NCBI GenBank assembly: GCA_017556705.1
Contig: JAFYMG010000013.1
Coordinates: 60,135 to 124,134, forward strand
Origin: Paludibacteraceae bacterium
GTDB taxonomy: Bacteria; Bacteroidota; Bacteroidia; Bacteroidales; Paludibacteraceae
DNA length: 64,000 bases
Direction of reading: 5' to 3'
The notes beneath the pieces are model-generated. The model was not told the DNA's origin. It searched no databases and saw nothing but the letters and a program-made list of their open reading frames with translations. The translations under genes were made by a program, and so were the position numbers. This document shows positions 8,700 to 17,190 of this stretch, piece after piece. The stretch's first letter is position 1. Each line of letters opens with the position of its first letter.

Positions 8700-9740
8700 T
8701 CTTCCAGCTATCGACAGCTGGATCGAATTGAATATATTCTGCCAGATGATATACGCCGCAGGGGCCATCGACACGACTGGCAGCAGATACACTTGTGCCA
8801 TCCAGATGGCTAGGGTAGTGTTCTTCTGTCCGAAGGCTTGTCCGGCGGTGATTCGGCTCACTTGTGCCATCGTATAGTTGGCCGCTTCAGGATTGATGAG
8901 CACATCGCGGTAATCCTCGCCTCGGGTGGCTGCAGGTAGGCGCATACCGATATACTTTCCTAGCATGAATTGCAGCACGCATGTCAGCAGCGAACCTACG
9001 CATAATACCCCTATGGTCCACCAGCTATATTCCTGATGCACAAGGGTATAGGTTAGATCTGCCATCAGTACAACGAGGGTCACTATCCATATATAGAAGG
9101 GCATACTAGCCCATGTCTTATTGAGGGAAAATTGCTTTTGCGAACCCCGATATCTGTAATACAAGTTATATCCTATTCGCAGCCCCCATGCAGCTAGGAA
9201 TGGGCATATCAGCAGGGGTGTGATTCGCTTGAGTATGGTTAGGAATGCGGTTGTAAACTCGATGCCAGCTTCTGGGTTGACTACGGGGAAGAATAGAGGA
9301 ACGAAGATAGCCGTTGCGATATTACTCAGCAGGGTAAAAGAAGTGAGGTTTTGTATACTGCCGCCTAGTTTACCAGCGATAATGGCTGCCGCTGAAGCGG
9401 TAGGCATTATCAGGCACAACATCAGTCCTTGTGCGATGATCCTCCAGTCGTTCTCCCCGATAGCCCATAGCCCATCACCCATAGCCAATACCCAATCGCC
9501 AATAGCCATCACTCCGTAGTAGGTACCTACGCCCAATAGGAGTTGGCAACTGAGTACGACCCAGTGCCAGGCCCGTAGTCTGAGGTCTGCAGGGTTGATC
9601 TTGCAGAAGGTGAAGAATAGCATGAGGAAGATCATGGGGGGCAATATGCCCGTGAGGTGTCGGAATAGCGGAAATCCCGCCACTCCCACCAGCATCGCCA
9701 ATGCCAATGCGTTTCTATCCAAAAATGATTTTATGTTCAT
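8676..9740 (-). CDS. Bile acid:sodium symporter (SBF) family transporter with a repeat-derived insert
   Basis: The 354-residue inner-membrane protein has about nine to ten hydrophobic segments and the SBF-like motif MPTASAAAIIAGKLGGS before a helix. The start at 9740 gives the natural N-terminus MNIKSFLDRNALALAMLVG; the frame is open 16 codons upstream, but only through repeat DNA. Residues ~78-96 (MAIGDWVLAMGDGLWAIGE) are the translation of CCATAGCC/CCAATAGCC repeat units found otherwise between genes, so a repeat has entered this reading frame between two membrane segments. The C-terminus (GRRSNKKGA) is encoded by the terminator stem. Substrate cannot be told; SBF proteins carry organic anions. 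Confidence 0.75.
   Translation of the reverse strand: MNIKSFLDRNALALAMLVGVAGFPLFRHLTGILPPMIFLMLFFTFCKINPADLRLRAWHWVVLSCQLLLGVGTYYGVMAIGDWVLAMGDGLWAIGENDWRIIAQGLMLCLIMPTASAAAIIAGKLGGSIQNLTSFTLLSNIATAIFVPLFFPVVNPEAGIEFTTAFLTILKRITPLLICPFLAAWGLRIGYNLYYRYRGSQKQFSLNKTWASMPFYIWIVTLVVLMADLTYTLVHQEYSWWTIGVLCVGSLLTCVLQFMLGKYIGMRLPAATRGEDYRDVLINPEAANYTMAQVSRITAGQAFGQKNTTLAIWMAQVYLLPVVSMAPAAYIIWQNIFNSIQLSIAGRRSNKKGA
9459..9509. repeat. CCCATAGCC / CCAATAGCC repeat inside the transporter gene
   Basis: TAGCCCATAGCCCATCACCC and the following CCAATCGCCAATAGCC units match the intergenic arrays at 9741-9885 and 58530-58580. The block keeps the reading frame and encodes an Ile/Gly/Trp-rich loop. Confidence 0.8.
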
Positions 9741-9885
9741 GTTAGTTCGCTTTCGCCTTTCGCCTCTCGCCAATAGCCAATAGCCCATAGCCCGAAGGGC
9801 GTCCGATAGCCGCTCCGCGGCGTCCCATAGCCCGAAGGGCGTCCAATAGCCGCTCTGCGGCGTCCTCTAAACTGCGCCTCCGGCG
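9741..9885. repeat. Family-1 module array
   Basis: Between the transporter start and the next gene's stop lie CGCCTTTCGCC units, CCAATAGCC units, and palindromes GCCC-GAA-GGGC, GCCGC-TCC-GCGGC, GCCGC-TCT-GCGGC and GCGCC-TCC-GGCGC, most in the frame TAG...CGTCC. Confidence 0.9.
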
Positions 9886-10770
9886 CTATCTATTCACCGC
9901 TTTCACCTTGTATCCTGACGCCTTCAGCTGTGCTAGTAGTCCCTCTTCGCCGCCCAGATAGATAGCATTGAGCGTAATGAAGGCTTTACCCTCTCTCAGG
10001 TAAGGCGCCAGTCGCTTCACCCATTGTTTGTTGCGTTGGCTATACACCTTGTAGTCCGAGAACGACAACGATGTTTGGTTATCGGGACCTTTCACAAAAT
10101 ACGCCATATCGGTCAGTCGTCCGTATAGGTACATATCTTTGATGGTTCGCTCAAATCGCACTTCGTTTTCCGGATATTCCACCACTTTCATCAGCTCCTC
10201 GCATTGCCAATGGAAGGGCTCTCTATCAAACAGCATATACATCGTTTCGCCCACATCATCCAGTCCGTACACGGGTATATCTGATTGCGTAGCTACTTTC
10301 TCAAAGAAGGTCTCCATTGTGCGATCTTCGTCGTAATGCAACCATTGCTTCATCAGTTCGTTGCGATACATCTCCGCCAGATACGAAGGTTTCATCCTGC
10401 CTAATTTATCCAATCCCATGCCCAGGTTAATGCGAAGAGCCTCGTCTATCTCCTGATATTGCTCATCGCTATAAAAACTGCGCAGTCTTACTGAATCGGG
10501 TAGGAGGGCTGCTTGACGTAGAGCTGCCAGCGCTTCGTAGTCTTGCATGGCAAACTCAGTGAGCACTTTGTTGCAATCCGCAAAGCATTTAAACGCATTG
10601 GGGATGCTATCGATAAAGGTCATATCCACCATGCGGTTGGTGGCTAGTATATACGACGGTGCAGCCGATGCATTGCCCGATACGCGGTACAGCACCTGCG
10701 CATGACAACTGCCCATTGCCAATAGCCAATAGCCTATACAGATTGTCAATATTTGTCTAATTCTTTTCAT
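9886..10770 (-). CDS. TraB/GumN-like secreted protein with degenerate active site
   Basis: This 294-residue product matches the TraB/GumN (TIKI-like) family: LYRVSG at the mature N-terminus, ..PSYILATN.., a central helical region with YGLDDVGET, and the end LGGEEGLLAQLKASGYKV. Family members that are metalloproteases keep a GxxH near the N-terminus and a second His before the GGxxGLL segment. Here these read ATNR and NAIYLGGEEGLL, so both His are gone and it is probably a non-catalytic member. The start at 10770 gives a signal peptide (MKRIRQILTICIGYWLLAMG...CHAQ). The core of that signal peptide (IGYWLLAMG) is itself the translation of CCAATAGCC repeat units. Confidence 0.78.
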   Translation of the reverse strand: MKRIRQILTICIGYWLLAMGSCHAQVLYRVSGNASAAPSYILATNRMVDMTFIDSIPNAFKCFADCNKVLTEFAMQDYEALAALRQAALLPDSVRLRSFYSDEQYQEIDEALRINLGMGLDKLGRMKPSYLAEMYRNELMKQWLHYDEDRTMETFFEKVATQSDIPVYGLDDVGETMYMLFDREPFHWQCEELMKVVEYPENEVRFERTIKDMYLYGRLTDMAYFVKGPDNQTSLSFSDYKVYSQRNKQWVKRLAPYLREGKAFITLNAIYLGGEEGLLAQLKASGYKVKAVNR

Positions 10771-11684
10771 TGCTGTTTTTATTAGTTCGCTGACGCTCAC
10801 GAAAGTGGTTCGCTGTCGCTCACGAATAGTCTCCTCGCCTTATCGCCTCATCACTCATCACTCATAGTTCATCACTAAAAACCACTCATCACTCATCACT
10901 CATAGTTCATCACTAAAAATCGCCTTATCGCCTTTCCCATAGCCAATAGCTCGCTTGCGAGCGTCCAATAGCCGCTCCGCGGCGTCCCCTAAACAGTAGC
11001 CGCTCCGCGGCGTCCTATAGCCCGAAGGGCGTCCAGTAGCCGCTCCGCGGCGTCCCATAGCCCGAAGGGCGTCCAATAGGCGCTCCGCGCCGTCCACTAA
11101 ACAGTAGCTATCAATCGGGGCCCCCGCGAGCTTCGTGAGCGAGTGGGGAGAGCGGAGGCATTGAGCGCTTTCAACTCGCCGAGCGAGTTCCGTGCGCTTC
11201 AATTGCCGAACGCGAGCGTCCTCTAAACTGCTGCTCGCCTTTCGCCTTTCGCCCATATCCAATAGCCGCTCCGCGGCGTCCCATAGCCCGAAGGGCGTCC
11301 AATAGGCGCTCCGCGCCGTCCACTCATAACTCATCACTTATCACTCATAGTTCATAACTAAAAACCACTCATAACTCATCACTCATAGTTCATCACTAAA
11401 AATCGCCTCTCGCCTCATCGCCTTTCCCACAGCCAATAGCTCGCTTGCGAGCGTCCAATAGCTCGCTTGCGGCGTCCTATAGCCCGAAGGGCGTCCAATA
11501 GTCGCTCTGCGGCGTCCACTCATAACTCATCACTTATCACTCATAGTTCATAACTAAAAACCACTCATCACTCATAGTTCATCACTAAAAATCGCCTCTC
11601 GCCTTTCGCCTCCTCGCCCATATCCAATAGCTCGCTTGCGAGCGTCCAATAGCCCGAAGGGCGTCCAGTAGCCGCTCCGCGGCG
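10771..11684. repeat. 914-bp intergenic array of modular repeats, no gene
   Basis: Four kinds of unit are shuffled: (a) TAG-palindrome-CGTCC with stems GCTCGC/GCGAGC, GCCGC/GCGGC, GCCC/GGGC and GGCGC/GCGCC; (b) CACTCATCACTCATAGTTCAT followed by A/CACTAAAAA; (c) TCGCCTTTCGCC / TCGCCTCATCGCC; (d) CTAAACAGTAG connectors. Apparent open frames on the minus strand here are simply translated repeats. I see no promoter or RNA gene in it. Confidence 0.9.
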
Positions 11685-13682
11685 TCACTGAAACCTCGTA
11701 ATCAAGTTATACGCCTGATATATTCCCAGTTCGCCGGCCTTACTCAGATCGGCGATACCCTTGTCGTTCTCACCTATATATATATAGGTCAAACCGCGGT
11801 TGAAGTATGCTTCTGCAAAGTCGCTATCCACCTCTATGGCTTGGTTGTAGTATGCAATAGCCGCCTTAAAATCCTGTTGGATGCAGAGCATGTTCGCCTT
11901 GTTGTAGTACGCAAACGAGAAGTCCTGCACGTGGTTGATCACATAATCATAGTCGCGCATCATCAGCTCAAAGTCCGCTTTGTCGGTTGCCTCACCCATG
12001 GCGCGCTTGTACTCCAGTAGTTTGTATCGCCAGTTAGCGCGACAGAAATAGGCGAAGTATAGTGTGCCATCAATCAAGATGGCTCGCGTGATATCATCCA
12101 ATGCCGATGAGTAGTCTTGCACCAATGCAAACTCAAAGGCGCGTGCAATGTAAGCGCCGCAGAGCTGTGTATTGATATTGGTGGCGGCAGCCATCTGCTC
12201 TAGCATCGTGATCTGTTGCGACAGCGTACTGATCTGCGCAAAATGCTGGTTCACCATGTCTGCTGTCAGAGGCATCTCCTGGGTGGTGAAGCGCAGCATA
12301 GCGGGCAACTGCTGCAGGCGGTTGTAGTTATCCACCGTCACATGCGAATAATTGGTCTGGCGCAGCGTCGTCGCATTGCTATGGATAGCGTAGTACGAGA
12401 GCAGGATATTCGGCTCGTTCACTACATCGGTATAGCGTTTTTGCACCGAACCGCGTGTGTCGCTGTCGTACTTATTCTCCTCGTCGTTGCCCTCTTGGTT
12501 TTGTGCGGCCATAGCCGAAAACTCCTTGCGGCGATCGCGCTGTTGTGGCTGTGACTCAGCCAGTTGCATATTTGTCGATAGTGCCTGAATACTATCTTTC
12601 TTCTGCTCTAGGTTGTATGCCTCCTGACGCAGCATATACGCCTCTTTATCATGCCCGAGCGATGTCTCTGCCTGTGCGGCCAGGTAGTAGGCGGGCAGGA
12701 AATACGGCTTGCGTTGGATGATGGTCTGGAAGTCATTCAATGCCTCTTGCCATTGCCTTAACTGCAGCTGCACCATACCGCGTTGGTAATATATCTCGAT
12801 GCGGTCTGGCGCTAGGTTCAATGCCTGCACAAAGTCCTCCAGCGCGCGGTTGTAGTCGCCCAGTTCCTGGCGCAGCATACCGCGGTTGTAGTAGCATTGT
12901 GCATCGCGTGGGGCAAGGCTGACGGCTTGATCATAGTCGGCCAGTGCACTGCGATAATTGTTCAGTTCATAGTAGAGGATACCTCGGTTGATATAGTCGC
13001 CCGCCCACTTACTGCCTTGGTTGATGGAGTGGCTCAGCGAACTGAGAGCCTCGTTTGTCTTGTCCAGCATCAGTTGCACCAATCCCAGGGCCGACCAGTT
13101 GGATGGGTTCTGCGAGTCATACTCTGTGGCTTTCTCAAACGAACTGAGCGCACATATAGTGTCGCCGCTGCGCAGACAGATACTACCTTTCTCAAAGTGC
13201 AATGCGGCCGATTGTGGGTCGCGGTGGAGTAGGTGATTGATATCTTGCAATGCCAGGTCGTATTGCTTCATCTCGGCCAGCACGTCTGCTCGCATGGCGA
13301 TATAGGTTCTGTTCTCAGGGGCGAAGATCAGTGCTTCGCTGAAGTCTTTTTCGGCTTTCTCCAGTTGCCCTGTTTGGCGGTAGATAAATCCGCGGGTATA
13401 GTATGCTCCGGGCTGAAAGGGGTTGCGTTCGATAGCAGCGTTGCAGTCCATCTCAGCACCTGTGTAGTCGCCCAGTTGGATCTTAGCGATGGCGCGCAGC
13501 ATGTAGGGTTCGCTTAGGTAGGGCTTGAGTTTGATGACTTGGTTAAAGTATTGGATACTCAGCACATAGTCGTCGAAGTACAGCGCATTCCGCCCAATCG
13601 CAGTAATGCGATCGGTGTTCAGCTGTGCCATCGCTCCCATGCTCATGCACAACCATAATACTATGAACCACAATTTCTTCAT
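11685..13682 (-). CDS. Secreted tetratricopeptide-repeat protein
   Basis: The 665-residue exported protein begins with a clear signal peptide (MKKLWFIVLWLCMSMGAMAQ). About ten TPR units run through residues ~28-345 (typical phrases YYTRGFIYRQTGQLEKAEKDFSEAL, CYYNRGMLRQELGDYNRAL) and three more lie at ~505-655; a charged linker ~370-420 separates them. It reads toward, and lies 307 bp downstream of, the PBP1A gene on the same strand, a neighbourhood I recall as conserved in Bacteroidales, so a role in envelope or peptidoglycan assembly is plausible (inference). The TGA stop is followed directly by a GCCGC/GCGGC palindrome. Confidence 0.85.
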   Translation of the reverse strand: MKKLWFIVLWLCMSMGAMAQLNTDRITAIGRNALYFDDYVLSIQYFNQVIKLKPYLSEPYMLRAIAKIQLGDYTGAEMDCNAAIERNPFQPGAYYTRGFIYRQTGQLEKAEKDFSEALIFAPENRTYIAMRADVLAEMKQYDLALQDINHLLHRDPQSAALHFEKGSICLRSGDTICALSSFEKATEYDSQNPSNWSALGLVQLMLDKTNEALSSLSHSINQGSKWAGDYINRGILYYELNNYRSALADYDQAVSLAPRDAQCYYNRGMLRQELGDYNRALEDFVQALNLAPDRIEIYYQRGMVQLQLRQWQEALNDFQTIIQRKPYFLPAYYLAAQAETSLGHDKEAYMLRQEAYNLEQKKDSIQALSTNMQLAESQPQQRDRRKEFSAMAAQNQEGNDEENKYDSDTRGSVQKRYTDVVNEPNILLSYYAIHSNATTLRQTNYSHVTVDNYNRLQQLPAMLRFTTQEMPLTADMVNQHFAQISTLSQQITMLEQMAAATNINTQLCGAYIARAFEFALVQDYSSALDDITRAILIDGTLYFAYFCRANWRYKLLEYKRAMGEATDKADFELMMRDYDYVINHVQDFSFAYYNKANMLCIQQDFKAAIAYYNQAIEVDSDFAEAYFNRGLTYIYIGENDKGIADLSKAGELGIYQAYNLITRFQ

Positions 13683-13989
13683 TTTATTTTATCTCCTTAT
13701 TCCTTCGCTCACGAAATTGCCTCCTCACCTTATCGCCTTATCGCCCATATCCAATAGCTCGCTTGCGAGCGTCCCATAGCCCGAAGGGCGTCCAATAGGC
13801 GCTCCGCGCCGTCCACTCATAACTCATCCCTCATAGTTCATCACTAAAAATCCTCGCCCATCGCCCATATCCCATAGCCGCTCTGCGGCGTCCCATAGCC
13901 CAAAGGGCGTCCAATAGCCGCTCTGCGGCGTCCCATAGCCCAAAGGGCGTCCAATAGCCGCTCCGCGGCGTCCCATAGCCCGAAGGGCG
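13683..13989. repeat. Family-1 array between TPR and PBP1A genes
   Basis: 307 bp of repeat modules only: GCTCGC/GCGAGC, GCCC/GGGC, GGCGC/GCGCC, GCCGC-TCT-GCGGC and GCCC-AAA-GGGC palindromes in the TAG...CGTCC frame, plus one CACTCATAACTCATC unit. The GCCC-GAA-GGGC hairpin abuts the PBP1A stop codon. Confidence 0.88.
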
Positions 13990-16281
13990 CTACTTGCACC
14001 CTGCTTCCGCATCAAACCACTCAGGCACATCAAACTGCTCCTCTGTGTCGTATCCCAGTTCTTCGTCGGCATATACCTTCTGCATATACAACGCCCATAT
14101 TGGCAATGCCATGTTCGCGCCTTGTCCAGCTGACATATTGTCGAAGTGTATGGATCGGTCTTCGCCGCCTACCCACACACCGCTCACCAGCGATGGGGTG
14201 AAGCCCACGAACCAACCGTCTGAGTGGTTCTGCGACGTACCTGTCTTACCTCCCATTGGGGCTTTTAGCCCGTAGCGGAAGCGTGCACGCACACCCGTAC
14301 CATGATCCATCACATTGCGCAGCATGTATATCATCTTATACGATGTCGTTTCGCTGATGATCTCGTGGGTCTGTGGTGTGAAGGTCGCCAGAATATTTCC
14401 ATTCGTATCTTCGATGCGGGTCACAAACAGCGGCTCCACACGAATACCCTTGTTAGGGAAGGTCGTGTAGGCATCCACCATCTCTTTCACGCTCACCTCG
14501 CATGGCCCCAGACATAAGCTCACCACTGGATCCAACTGCCCCTCTATACCAAACGAACGCATCAGGCTCACCAGTTGCTCTGGTGTGAACAGCGACATCA
14601 GGTAGGCGGTGATCCAGTTGCTGGATTTCTCCAAACCCCAGTTCAACGTCACCATCTCGCCTTGGTTGGCCAGGTGCTCGTCGCGTGGGGTCCATGCCAC
14701 GCCGTTGCCGTCGATGAGCGTCACCGAGTCGTTCACCGTGCTGTCGCATGGCCACATACCCTCGTCCATGGCTAGGGTAAAGAGGTATGGCTTGATGGTC
14801 GAACCCACCTGACGTCTTCCGGTGCTGACCATGTCGTATTGGAAATGTGCGAAGTTAGGTCCGCCCACATAGGCTTTCACTGCACCCGTATGCGCTTCCA
14901 TCGACATGAAGCCGCAACGCAGGAAGTGCTTGTTCCACTTGATCGAATCCATTGGTGTCATCACGGTGTCTATCTGTCCGTTGTAGGAGAACAGCTGCAT
15001 CTCCACTGGGGTGTTGAATACCTTACGGATAGCGGCTTCGCCCATTCCTTGTTTCTTCAGTGCGCGATAGCGGTCGGTCTGGCGCATCGAGCGTGTCATG
15101 ATGGCGTCTATCTCTTCGGTGCTGAGGTCCTTGGAGAATGGCGCATAGGATTTCTTGCGTTTCTCGCGGAAGAAGCTCTTCTGCAGATCCATCATATGCT
15201 CTCTCACGGATTCCTCGGCGTATTGCTGCATGCGCGAGTCGATGGTGGTGTAGATGCGCAGACCGTCGTGATATAGGTCGTATGGCGTACCGTCGGGCTT
15301 GTGGTTCTTCTGGCAGAAGCCATATAGTGGGTTGGTCTCCCACTGACGCTTATCAATCTCATATTGCAGCATGTTCCACTCGGAGTAGTGGCTCCTTTGA
15401 GGCTCTTGTGCGGTGAGTACCAAGCGCAGGTATTCGCGGAAGTATGGGGCTAATCCTTGCTTGTGGTCCACCGATTGGTATTTGAGTTCGATTGGCAATG
15501 CTTGCAACGAGTCGCATACTTCTGCGGTGATATACTCATACTTGCACATCTGATCCAGCACCGTGTTGCGGCGGTTGAGTGCGCGCTCAGGACGGCGACG
15601 AGGGTTGTATAGCGATGGGTTCTTACACATACCCACCAACATCGCTGCCTCTTCCATCTTCAGGTTGGCTGGGGTGGTGCTGAAATATACTTGTGCGGCT
15701 GACTTGATACCTACGGCGTTGTAGAGGAAGTCAAACTGATTGAGATACATTGTCAGGATCTCCTCTTTCGAGTATAGTCGCTCCAGCTTGGTGGCGATCA
15801 CCCATTCGATAGGCTTCTGCAGGGCGCGCTCGAATATATTGTTCGCGCGTGGCGACCATAGCTGCTTGGCCAACTGTTGGGTCAAGGTACTACCACCACC
15901 AGCTCTTCCGAGCATGATCACCGCACGCATCAGCGACTTCAGGTCCACACCCGTGTGGTCATAGAATCGCACATCCTCTGTGGCGATCAGCGCGTCGATC
16001 ATATAGGGGGATATGTCGGTATATTCCACGCTCACGCGGTTCTCGTTGCGGTAGAAGCGTCCCAACGATTGCATGTCAGCGGAGATGATCTCTGTGGCAA
16101 ACTTATTCTTTGGGTTCTGCAACTCGTCCAATGGGGGTAGGTATCCCAGCATACCTTTGCATATCATCCAGAATACCAATACCACAGCCAATATACCTGT
16201 GATGAGAATACCCCACAACCACAGCAACACGCGTGTGGTCAATGATTTTTTACTTGCTTTTTTTCCTGTTGTTTTATCCAT
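13990..16281 (-). CDS. mrcA: Penicillin-binding protein 1A, bifunctional peptidoglycan synthase
   Basis: The 763-residue class A PBP polymerises and cross-links peptidoglycan. A membrane anchor spans ~17-40. The glycosyltransferase (GT51) domain shows the catalytic Glu102 in ATEDVRFYDHTGVD, GGSTLTQQLAKQL at ~129-141 and a TKLERLYSKEEILTMYLNQ segment. The transpeptidase domain has the nucleophile Ser494 in STIK (494-497), SSN at 553-555 and KTGTS at 679-683. Length and motif spacing are normal. The gene has its own promoter upstream. The stop TAG is immediately followed by a GCCC-TTC-GGGC palindrome. Confidence 0.96.
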   Translation of the reverse strand: MDKTTGKKASKKSLTTRVLLWLWGILITGILAVVLVFWMICKGMLGYLPPLDELQNPKNKFATEIISADMQSLGRFYRNENRVSVEYTDISPYMIDALIATEDVRFYDHTGVDLKSLMRAVIMLGRAGGGSTLTQQLAKQLWSPRANNIFERALQKPIEWVIATKLERLYSKEEILTMYLNQFDFLYNAVGIKSAAQVYFSTTPANLKMEEAAMLVGMCKNPSLYNPRRRPERALNRRNTVLDQMCKYEYITAEVCDSLQALPIELKYQSVDHKQGLAPYFREYLRLVLTAQEPQRSHYSEWNMLQYEIDKRQWETNPLYGFCQKNHKPDGTPYDLYHDGLRIYTTIDSRMQQYAEESVREHMMDLQKSFFREKRKKSYAPFSKDLSTEEIDAIMTRSMRQTDRYRALKKQGMGEAAIRKVFNTPVEMQLFSYNGQIDTVMTPMDSIKWNKHFLRCGFMSMEAHTGAVKAYVGGPNFAHFQYDMVSTGRRQVGSTIKPYLFTLAMDEGMWPCDSTVNDSVTLIDGNGVAWTPRDEHLANQGEMVTLNWGLEKSSNWITAYLMSLFTPEQLVSLMRSFGIEGQLDPVVSLCLGPCEVSVKEMVDAYTTFPNKGIRVEPLFVTRIEDTNGNILATFTPQTHEIISETTSYKMIYMLRNVMDHGTGVRARFRYGLKAPMGGKTGTSQNHSDGWFVGFTPSLVSGVWVGGEDRSIHFDNMSAGQGANMALPIWALYMQKVYADEELGYDTEEQFDVPEWFDAEAGCK

Positions 16282-16321
16282 AGTTCTTATGTTCGTTTGC
16301 GATGAATATATTTTTAACCCG

Positions 16322-16353
16322 CAAAATTAATACAAATTTTGCACATACGCAAA
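16322..16353 (-). promoter_or_regulatory. Promoter of the PBP1A gene
   Basis: On the minus strand: TTTG (16353-16350), 20 nt, TAATTTTG (16329-16322), about 40 nt before the start codon. Confidence 0.75.
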
Positions 16354-16631
16354 AAAAAACGCAGAAACTTGTTATTTTCTCCGATTTCATGGGTGTATTG
16401 CTCCCAAAATTATAATTTATTATAAAAAATTTTCAAAAATTTTTATTAATCTCCTTGCTTCGCAGAAATCTTATAAATCTCTTATCCACTCACTTATCCC
16501 CTTTTTCTAAGTACTCCGTAATATATTACCTCCGCTCCTCATATCGGGATTACCGATACTCGTGCGCTAAATCTTAACTAATGATAAGCGCCAAGCCGCG
16601 GTGCACAGTATGTTCAAACTTCTATTTTATT

Positions 16632-16692
16632 AGATTGAGTGATAGCGTAGTCGGCGGTTGTTTAAGAGCGCCGACGAGCTGAACGATGGTAA
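16632..16692. repeat. 61-bp hairpin repeat, copy 1
   Basis: AGATTGAGTGATAGCGTA, then the stem GTCGGCG...CGCCGAC, then GAGC(T/G)GAACGATGGTAAT. It is identical to the copy at 16866-16926 except for one base. Both copies are followed by an A-rich stretch ending AATTAGATTTC and a small palindrome. Confidence 0.85.
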
Positions 16693-16732
16693 TTTATTGT
16701 TACGTCATACGATGCAAAAGATTTAATTAGAT

Positions 16733-16857
16733 TTCGTGAGCGCAGCGAGCAGGAGCTTTCTACAGGCGAAGCCGATCTACCATCTCCAGCGCAGCGTCCT
16801 GTAGGCCTCTGGCCGTCCTGTAGCGCCGCGTCCACTAAACTGGCGCTTGCGCCACCT
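16733..16857. repeat. Family-1 modules between the two 61-bp repeats
   Basis: Units include CTACAGGCGAAGCC, GCGCAGCG, GGCC-TCT-GGCC and GGCGC-TT-GCGCC with CTGTAG/CGTCC connectors and a CACTAAACT spacer. Confidence 0.75.
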
Positions 16858-16865
16858 ATTTGTTA

Positions 16866-16926
16866 AGATTGAGTGATAGCGTAGTCGGCGGTTGTTTAAG
16901 AGCGCCGACGAGCGGAACGATGGTAA
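16866..16926. repeat. 61-bp hairpin repeat, copy 2
   Basis: Same sequence and GTCGGCG/CGCCGAC stem as copy 1, same orientation, 234 bp away. Confidence 0.85.
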
Positions 16927-17016
16927 TAAAATCAGAGTCGGCGTAAAATAAGATTCAATTAGATTTCTGCCCGAAGGGCAAGGAGACCTCCAGCGCCGCG
17001 TCCTCTAAACACTCAT

Positions 17017-17072
17017 TTTGTTTTGCTCCCTCAAATGCGGCTTGTTGCATTTCATTTGGAGCAAAAACAAAA
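17017..17072. repeat. Family-3 long hairpin (TTTTGTTTTGC arms)
   Basis: Left arm TTTTGTTTTGCTCC..CAAATG pairs with right arm CATTTGGAGCAAAAACAAAA around an 11-15 nt loop. Outer arms match those at 52705-52758 and 53365-53418, while the inner stem differs. Confidence 0.75.
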
Positions 17073-17090
17073 GATCATTTGATTCTTAAT

Positions 17091-17128
17091 TATTTTTGTA
17101 GCCATCAGAGATGGCGTATTCTTGTTTC
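17091..17128. repeat. Family-2 hairpin module
   Basis: TATTTTTGTA, then stem GCCATC-AGA-GATGGC, then GTATTCTTGTTT. Same plan as TAG-stem-CGTCC, but with an AT-rich right flank. A close relative (GGCATC-AGA-GATGCC) lies in the opposite orientation at ~52838. Confidence 0.8.
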
Positions 17129-17149
17129 AATAAATAATTTTCTACAATT

Positions 17150-17180
17150 TTTGTAATCTCAAAAAAAAATACTAATTTTG
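17150..17180 (+). promoter_or_regulatory. Promoter of hemW
   Basis: TTTG (17150-17153), 19-nt spacer, TAATTTTG (17173-17180). The start codon is only 10 nt beyond the -7 element, so the transcript would be nearly leaderless. Confidence 0.7.
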
Positions 17181-17190
17181 CAGCAGATTT

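Larger units (their letters stand above)
16282..17190. other. 909-bp intergenic region with promoters and several palindromic repeats
   Basis: No convincing gene. It holds the divergent promoters of the PBP1A gene and hemW, an AT-rich stretch, two copies of a 61-bp hairpin repeat, family-1 modules (GGCC-TCT-GGCC, GGCGC/GCGCC, TGCCC-GAA-GGGCA), one family-3 long hairpin and one family-2 hairpin, each listed separately. Confidence 0.75.

Noticed and set aside
10900..11337. Minus-strand open frame of 145 codons
   Set aside because: Composed wholly of repeat modules; the translation simply cycles through DAAERLLDMGERR-like phrases, with no promoter or family.
10771..11684. Possible CRISPR array (regularly recurring short palindromes)
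   Set aside because: Units vary in order and spacing, there are no unique spacers of constant length, and no cas genes are nearby. The units are modular intergenic repeats.
13824..14072. Minus-strand open frame of 82 codons overlapping the PBP1A end
   Set aside because: Repeat translation combined with an out-of-frame part of PBP1A.
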